Assembly: GCA_000442125.1 (NCBI GenBank)
Contig: KE546978.1
Coordinates: 1,054,001-1,118,000, forward strand
Reading direction: 5' to 3'
Length of the DNA stretch: 64,000 bases
Source: Opeltia flavorubescens
Taxonomy: Eukaryota > Ascomycota > Lecanoromycetes > Teloschistales > Teloschistaceae
In this document: in pieces, positions 57,922 to 64,000 of the stretch
How positions within the stretch are numbered: position 1 is the stretch's first letter
Layout: each line of letters starts with the position of its first letter
Notes under the pieces: model-generated
What the model saw: only the letters and a program-made list of their open reading frames with translations
What the model was told of the DNA's origin: nothing
Databases searched by the model: none
Position numbers and translations under genes: made by a program

Positions 57922-59576
57922 TTAATGGACCTTCTCATCATGATTTTCACGGCCAAGATTCTCCTGGCCTAGGGTAGGCATGACTTCCTCGATTGTTTCA
58001 TCCGAGAATTTGATGTCTTCCTCCAAGGACACCGTATCTTTCACCTTCATTAGAATTAATGGCAAGGCGATAACCAAAGACCCTGCCAGAAGACCCCAAT
58101 TTGACGCAAATTCGTTCATATAAGGGGCCTTTAGAGCATCGACACGGAAGATGATTGATGATCCGACTGATTGGATTCCCTTGTAGAAGCCGGCAAAGTT
58201 GGCCAGCTTGCGACCATTGTTAGTCAAAGCCCCCATGAACCTGTTGAGCCGGTCAGCCAGGGATCTAAGACAGATGACCTGTCACTGCAGCTGCGGACTC
58301 ACCAATATACGCATGTCTGCCACGCTGCATCGTAAAATCCGTAGAACATGTACAGGAACATTGGCCCGACGTATCCACTCGTGGTCCAATCCATCTTCAC
58401 ATAGTCATCTGCAGACACTTCTGACCGCGTATACTGCTTCTGCCATGCATAACCACCGCCCCAGATGGCCATGGTGATGACAAACAGCACCACCCATGCA
58501 GCTTTGGCCCGGACCGAGCGTCTGAATTGAGGTAGGTCGAGTGCATATCCAAAAATATACGCCCCAATGATTTGACTGGTCCAGTACAAGACGCCATTGA
58601 GGGCCCGCGTGCGAACGTTGAATTTGGCCAAATTGACACCGTTGAACTGATAAGGGTAGAACCAATTACTGGCAAGGAACATGGGGAAGAGGAAAACGAC
58701 CCAAGTGTCAGTTTTCAGCGTCTCATACAGACCAAAAATCTCGCTCTGCCATGTGGGGTGCTTCATGAGAACAATATGGGATCCATCGGCTCGCTGTACA
58801 TGTCGGGCGTCAACCAAACACCAAGCCAAGGCGGCCCCCAAGGAGGTGAGGACAATAAATCCGATGTAGGTGCCATCATTGACGTTGCCGGCAGTGCTGT
58901 GGAGGTTCTGACCGAGTGGGATGCTGCCATCGCTTGAGCTCTGCATGGTAGTAGCGTGGAGGAATACTTACAGGCTTCCCAAAACAGCGCCTAGATTGAA
59001 GATCATCCAAAACCAGGAAATGTAACGGCCTTTGGAGGCTTCGGGGGGATACGACATCATGATGGCACCCTGGGCGGTCCAAAGCAAGCCCGCGCATGCT
59101 CCAAGCAGCGTTCCTGCAAAAATCGGAAAACCGGCATTTTGATTGTGATTGTAACTCAAGAAGCTCGCAATGTAAACCACGTAGCCCATCCCTCCGAGAG
59201 ACAAGGTTAGCTTAATACCCATGCGATTGGCGAAGGTGCCGGCGAAGAATCCTACGACGGCGAAGGTAGCGTAGAGAGCAGTGTTTGCATTGTTGGCCGT
59301 CGTAGCGTCGAGTTGACCACCTCCTCCCAGTCCGCCAAGGGCATTGAACATGCCTGGGCAGAGGAAGCATACAAAGGCCACTAGACCAAGCTGAAATGGA
59401 GGCGAGGCATAGGCTGGGATCTTAATCGGGCCAATTCGTCGAGTACGGTACATCCAAGGCTTCCCCGTAAGAGGCTCTCCTGCTTCGCCTATATTGTGTG
59501 CAGCGACGACTGGCGAATGTGGGTCAGCAGTAGTTGTCGTGGCTGACGGTTCGACTTTCTCAGTGGTTGTCGCCAT
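57922..59576 (-). CDS. UNC93-like MFS transporter, candidate GlcNAc transporter
   Basis: Model: exons 59576..58972, 58923..58303, 58240..57922; 514 residues. The acceptor GGCAG at 58926-58924 gives GAVLGSLIPLGQN, the expected family sequence; nearer AGs would insert extra residues. About eleven to twelve membrane helices, from FQLGLVAFVCFLCPGMFNAL through AGTLLGACAGLLWTAQGAI and GYVGPMFLYMFYGFYDAAWQ to NWGLLAGSLVIALPLILM, with acidic cytosolic ends. The DUF895/UNC93-like family is part of the major facilitator superfamily. Its position at the end of the GlcNAc block suggests a sugar permease (Ngt1 role). I could not compare it with Ngt1, so the substrate is inferred from context only. Confidence 0.82.
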
Positions 59577-60268
59577 TATTGCCGGGCTTGGTGAGAGTGC
59601 AACCTCTCGGTGCGAGAACGTTGACGATGGAACGTGGGGTGACTTCTAGTGGTAATACGCTTGGATGGATGATTGAAGAAGATGTTACTTTGTCGACAAA
59701 AGCGAGGGGAAGGTGTGTTAAAGACGAAGAGGTCGTTACGTCGAGTCAGCCGGTGGCTTCTGCTCGTATTTCTTCACCTGGGAGATATGAGCTGACCACC
59801 CTCGTATTCAGCTCCACTGAGACGCGATTTTTGTTGCGGTATCAGATCTTTGACCGTTAAGGTAAGTCGGCACTTGTGGTCTGGTGGAGTCTATCAGATA
59901 AACAGGCCCAATGAAGGGGTGTGCGAGCGGTTGTTGAAGAAAGATCAGCACAGAATTTGACAGATGAAGATGGTCTCCGCTGCAAGAAATAGACGATGGA
60001 TCCAAGCTGGGAGGGACTAGGGTCTCCATGCCGGTTGATATCTATCCCTGTCGAGCCTGTCTCGAAATCCATCTTCGGGTGAGGGGCTTTCCCACTAGTG
60101 AGTCACATTGCAGCTTGCCATTCAACCCGCATGAGGACACAACGGGGAGGCGTTAGGATTGTGGTTGAAGGAGTCTGCAACCCGAGGTTACCGATTTCTT
60201 GGCATGTAAGGCCAACAAATTGGTCACACAGATCCAGACCACTATAGAAAAGGCCCAAGGTCCTCCGT
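59577..60268. other. Intergenic region 59577-60268
   Basis: Promoter of the transporter gene and 3' end of the aldehyde dehydrogenase gene. No gene seen. Confidence 0.5.
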
Positions 60269-61818
60269 TCATATCTTTGCGAAAACTGTAGGGACAGTAC
60301 CGCTCATATCGACTAATGTGCTCTTGTTGCGCACCCATGCCTCCAAACCCCGCCTCCCATTCTCGACCCCGACGCCGCTCTGTTTCCACCCGCCCACGCT
60401 CATCTCTGCTGGGGATTCCCCCCATGTGTTGACCCACGTTATTCCCGCTTCGAGTCTTGCGATCACCTTGTGGGCCAGATTCAGATCTTTGGTAAAGACA
60501 CCTGCTGCCAGACCAAGCGGAGTTGCATTAGCTCTAGATATGGCTTCGTCAACTCTATCGTAGGTGAGAATTGTGAGGACTGGCCCAAAGATTTCCTCTT
60601 GGACAATTTTCATCGAATCTTTGCAATCGGTGAAAATGGTCGGTTTGATCCAATAGCCGTCTTCCATCCCTTTAATACTCTCGGGCTTCTCTAAGCCGCC
60701 GTAGAGCAGTTTGGCACCGTCATTTACAATTCCATGCTTGATATACCCGAGTACTTTACGGAAGTGCATTTCGGAAACGAGAGGGCCAAAGTTGGTGCTG
60801 GAGTCCATCAAATCTCCAGGTCTTATCTGTTCCATCTTTTCCAGTAAGACTTTTTCAAATTGGTGCTTCATTTGACTTGGGACAAAAACACGGGTACCGT
60901 TTGTACAAACTTGGCCTGTGCTGAAGAAATTCGCCATCATGGCCCCATCAACAGCGTTTTCTACGTCCGCATCAGGAAGCACAAGCACCGGACTCTTGCC
61001 CCCAAGCTCCATTGTGACATATTTCATACCTCCGGCTGCGCTGCTGGCTACTTTCTGGCCAGTAGAAACTTGGCCCGTGAAGGAGACCTTGGCAATACTT
61101 GGATGGGAAGTCAGATATCCTCCAATGTCACCACCTCCGTTAATGATGTTGAAGACTCCTGGTGGGACACCGGCTTCTGTGTAGATTTGAGCAAGGATCA
61201 GGCCGTGCAATGGTGTCACTTCGCTAGGCTTGTACACCATCGTATTACCTGCGGCAAGGCAGGGTGCGGATTTCCACAGTGCTCTGTGAAATCTCTCTCA
61301 GCAGTACGATTGATTGTAGATATTGATATAGCGTACATTTGGATAGGATAATTCCATGCTCCAATCCCTGCGCATACGCCCAGCGCTTCTTTCTTCGTAT
61401 ACACCCAAGCGTCTTCTCGTAGCTGTACGGTCTCACCGTTCAAGCCTCCACCAGCTACAGTATTGGCGAAGAATTCAAGAACATCAGCTCCTGTCACGAC
61501 ATCTACCGTACTAGTTTCGGAGAATGGTTTCCCTGTATCTTGGGTCTCTGTTCGCGCAATCTCATCATTTCGCTCTCGGAGGAGCTGTACCGCTCTGAGA
61601 AGGATCCGAGATCGAACTACTAGCGGTGTTTTTGACCACGAAGGGAAAGCTTTTCGAGCCGACTCAATGGCAGAATCAACATCAGGTTGCGAGGCTGCAT
61701 GAATATCTGCTAATGGTTGAGCTGTCGATGGATCAATCGATCTGAAGACAGATCCGGACGCCATTTGGATCCTGCCATCGTAGTAGAGATGACGTGGAGG
61801 GTAGAAAGCTTCGGTCAT
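60269..61818 (-). CDS. Betaine-aldehyde-dehydrogenase-like aldehyde dehydrogenase
   Basis: Model: exon 1 61818..61337, exon 2 61283..60269; 498 residues. The 53-nt intron (GTACGC..ACAG) restores [19 protein letters not shown]. The NAD-fold and active site are intact: [24 protein letters not shown], catalytic Glu in [11 protein letters not shown], catalytic Cys in [25 protein letters not shown] and [24 protein letters not shown]. The IFGPVL and the CTNGTRVF form is typical of betaine-aldehyde and aminoaldehyde dehydrogenases. It oxidises betaine aldehyde to glycine betaine with NAD(P)+. It faces a choline-oxidising GMC enzyme across a shared promoter, which supports the choline pathway. Confidence 0.9.
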
Positions 61819-62366
61819 TGTCACGAGTAAAGCTCGAAAAACGAATGTTCGAAAAAAAAAGATCCTACGTGGTGGGCGAGCTTATAACGCTAGGTGATTT
61901 GTTCCAAGATCTGGCATAAATACTTATCTAACCGCATTGAATCGGATCCAGGAACCTCACACCACGATGCGATTCACTGCCTGGAGCGAGTCTACCAAGA
62001 ATTCTGACTGCCGCCGAAATCGGATTCGGAGAAGCTGTCCGGGTTTTGATGGGAATCTGCTTATTTGTCGACTTCAACTAAGCCAGAAGGATGTTTCCCC
62101 ACATAAGCTACACTCAGCCTAAAACAAGCGGTAAAACGGTATATTTTGACCTCAAAGTTGCTCACCAAGACTCTTAATCCTATACATATGTAGGGCAGAC
62201 TAAGTTCTCTCGTAACTGTTACGTTCTCACGCGTCGATTCATCTGTCTTCGATCTTTAGATCAAATCTTCCACACACAATTTCTTATCAAGCTGTCCTAA
62301 CAAGGCTCTCTCACCGATACTGTTTCTGTTTGCAAGGTCTTACCATCTTCCAAAAAAAATCTGACC
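61819..62366. promoter_or_regulatory. Shared divergent promoter of the choline-oxidation gene pair
   Basis: 548 bp between the head-to-head aldehyde dehydrogenase and GMC genes. On the minus strand a TTATAAG box lies about 60 bases before the dehydrogenase ATG (around 61880). No other gene seen. Confidence 0.55.
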
Positions 62367-64000
62367 ATGACTACTACACAGCTCTCCGCTACTGATGCTG
62401 ATACTTTCGATTACCTCATTGTTGGAGGTGGAACAGCAGGTTGTGTCATTGCAAGTAGGCTGGCTGAATACCTACCGCATAAGAGGACGTTGCTGGTTGA
62501 AGCGGGTCCGAGTGACTTCATGAACGACAAGGTATTGAACTTGAAGGAATGGCTTACTCTACTGGGGGGTGAATTGGACTATGATTACGGAACGACAGAG
62601 CAGCCAAACGGCAAGTAACATAGCCGGGGCCCATTGAGGGCGTCCCATCGATCACGAAGACTGCCAGGTTAATGTCAGAATCTAGGCAACTCTCACATTC
62701 GGCACTCAAGGGCTAAAGTCCTTGGGGGGTGCTCCTCTCATAATACACTGATATCCTTCAGACCTTTCGAGTACGATTGCCGACGATGGGAGTCTTTAGG
62801 ATGCACGGGTTGGTCGTTTCCAATGTTCACACGGATATTGGACAGTCTGCGGAACACAGTACAGCCGGTCCATTCTCGACACCGGAACCAGCTCTGTAAA
62901 GACTGGGTTCAGTCTTGCTCCTCAGCTCTTGGCATCCCTGTTATCCATGATTTCAATCAGGAGATAAGAAAAACAGGATCATTGCAGGAAGGTGTCGGAT
63001 TCTTCTCGGTTTCATATAATCCGGATGATGGCCGCCGGAGCAGCGCAAGCGTGGCCTATATTCATCCCATATTGCGTGGGGACGAGAAGCGACCGAACCT
63101 GACAATCTTGACCGATGCCTGGGTGAACAAAGTGAACGTATCTGAGAATTCTGTCACGGGCGTCAATATGAGGTTGCAATCCGGGCAAAATCTGACAATA
63201 AAGCCAAAGATCGAGACCGTCCTCTGTGCGGGCGCAGTTGATACGCCTCGACTGCTCCTCTATTCAGGCATAGGCCCACGTAATCAGCTAGAGGGCCTTG
63301 ATATCCCTGTCGTTCGAGATATACCTGGTATCGGTTACAACTTACTGGATCACCCTGAGTCAATCATTATGTGGGAGCTCAATCAGCCCGTTCCCCCGAA
63401 TCAGACTACCATGGATAGCGATGCCGGGATATTCTTGCGTCGGGAGCCACGCAGTGACAGCGACAATTCAGCCGATATCATGATGCATTGTTACCAAATC
63501 CCATTTTGCCTAAACACCGCCAGGTTGGGTTATGATACGCCAATAGATGCTTTCTGCATGACTCCCAACATTCCCCGGCCTCGTTCAAAAGGGCAATTAT
63601 ATCTCACCAGCAAGGACCAAAATGTCAAGCCTGCTCTAGATTTCAAGTACTTTACGGATCCTGATGGCTATGATGCGGCTACCATCGTCGCTGGCTTTAA
63701 AGCTGCTCGGGTTGTCGCACAACAGGAGCCATTCAAATCCTGGATTAAACGTGAAGTGGCCCCTGGCCCGGAAGTGACTTCAGATGAAGCTTTGAGCGAG
63801 TATGGTCGGAAGGTCGCACACACTGTATACCATCCGGCGGGAACAACCAAGATGGGAAACCTTGAGAAGGATAAGATGGCGGTAGTAGATCCCGAACTCC
63901 GGCTGAGGGGGCTGAAAAGGGTCAGAATTGCGGATGCAGGTGTCTTCCCAGAGATGCCAACAATCAACCCTATGTTGACAGTTCTGAGTATTGGAGAGAG
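62367..64000 (+). CDS. GMC oxidoreductase, choline oxidase/dehydrogenase-like (cut at window end)
   Basis: Model: exon 1 62367..62610, exon 2 62686 to beyond 64000. The frame is open to the last base, so only the final few dozen residues are missing. The intron is of the GC-AG type (donor GCAAGT). FAD fold: YLIVGGGTAGCVIASRLAE and LLVEAGPSD at the start; HIRHSRAKVLGGCSSHNTLI gives the GMC signature 1; VLCAGAVDTPRLLLYSGIGP is signature 2. The catalytic His is in VYHPAGTTKMG and the partner Asn in TINPMLTV. Choline oxidases and dehydrogenases of this family turn choline into betaine aldehyde, the substrate of the divergent neighbour. Other alcohol substrates remain possible. Confidence 0.88.

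Noticed and set aside
58924-58971. Alternative acceptors (CAG, GAG, AAG) in transporter intron 1
   Set aside because: The nearest breaks the frame, the others insert residues into a conserved motif; GGCAG at 58926-58924 gives the family sequence exactly.
1-64000. tRNA or rRNA genes, CRISPR arrays, LTR elements, DNA transposons
   Set aside because: Looked for and not seen by eye; no terminal repeats, integrase, reverse transcriptase or transposase motifs among the frames.

Overview
This is a window of a filamentous ascomycete nuclear genome (Pezizomycotina; a leotiomycete-like species is my guess, not proven). The evidence is short introns of about 48-130 nt with GT(A/R)NGT donors and CTRAC/CTAAT branch sites, a eukaryotic gene set (Arp6, ribosomal protein eL13, DPM3), fungus-specific families (Ndt80-like factor, CYP52-type P450, DUF3445, secreted Cys-rich proteins) and alternating gene orientation. 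I built spliced models by eye for 22 genes (40 introns); every complete model sums to whole codons. I saw no tRNA, rRNA, CRISPR array or intact transposon.

Layout. 0-13 kb: tail of a PLP-binding YggS/PROSC protein, an F-box-like protein, an RS-rich protein with a repeat-filled intron, a DUF3445 heme protein, ARP6 and RPL13 back to back, and a small disordered protein. 14-22 kb: a PA-TM-RING ubiquitin ligase, a secreted Cys-rich membrane-anchored protein, and an EF-hand MscS channel. 22-32 kb: a DUF1295/steroid-reductase-like membrane protein, an oxidoreductase-like mitochondrial protein, DPM3, a large armadillo protein, and a 2EXR/F-box-like protein. 32-48 kb: a BTB-like protein, an epoxide hydrolase, a small secreted candidate effector, an uncharacterised membrane protein, a CYP52-type P450, a kelch protein and two disordered proteins.

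48-60 kb is the most interesting block: a GH3 N-acetylglucosaminidase-like enzyme fused to tandem GNAT domains, an Ndt80-like transcription factor, an N-acetylglucosamine-kinase-like hexokinase and an UNC93-like MFS transporter, all adjacent. This matches much of the fungal GlcNAc catabolic cluster known from Trichoderma reesei (nag3, ron1, hxk3, a transporter). The deacetylase (dac1) and deaminase (dam1) are not in the window. The working idea is that GlcNAc from chitin is taken up, phosphorylated by the hexokinase and passed to deacetylase/deaminase enzymes encoded elsewhere, under control of the Ndt80-like factor.

60-64 kb holds a divergent pair, a betaine-aldehyde-dehydrogenase-like enzyme and a GMC choline-oxidase/dehydrogenase-like enzyme (cut by the window end). 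Together they would oxidise choline to glycine betaine from a shared 548-bp promoter.
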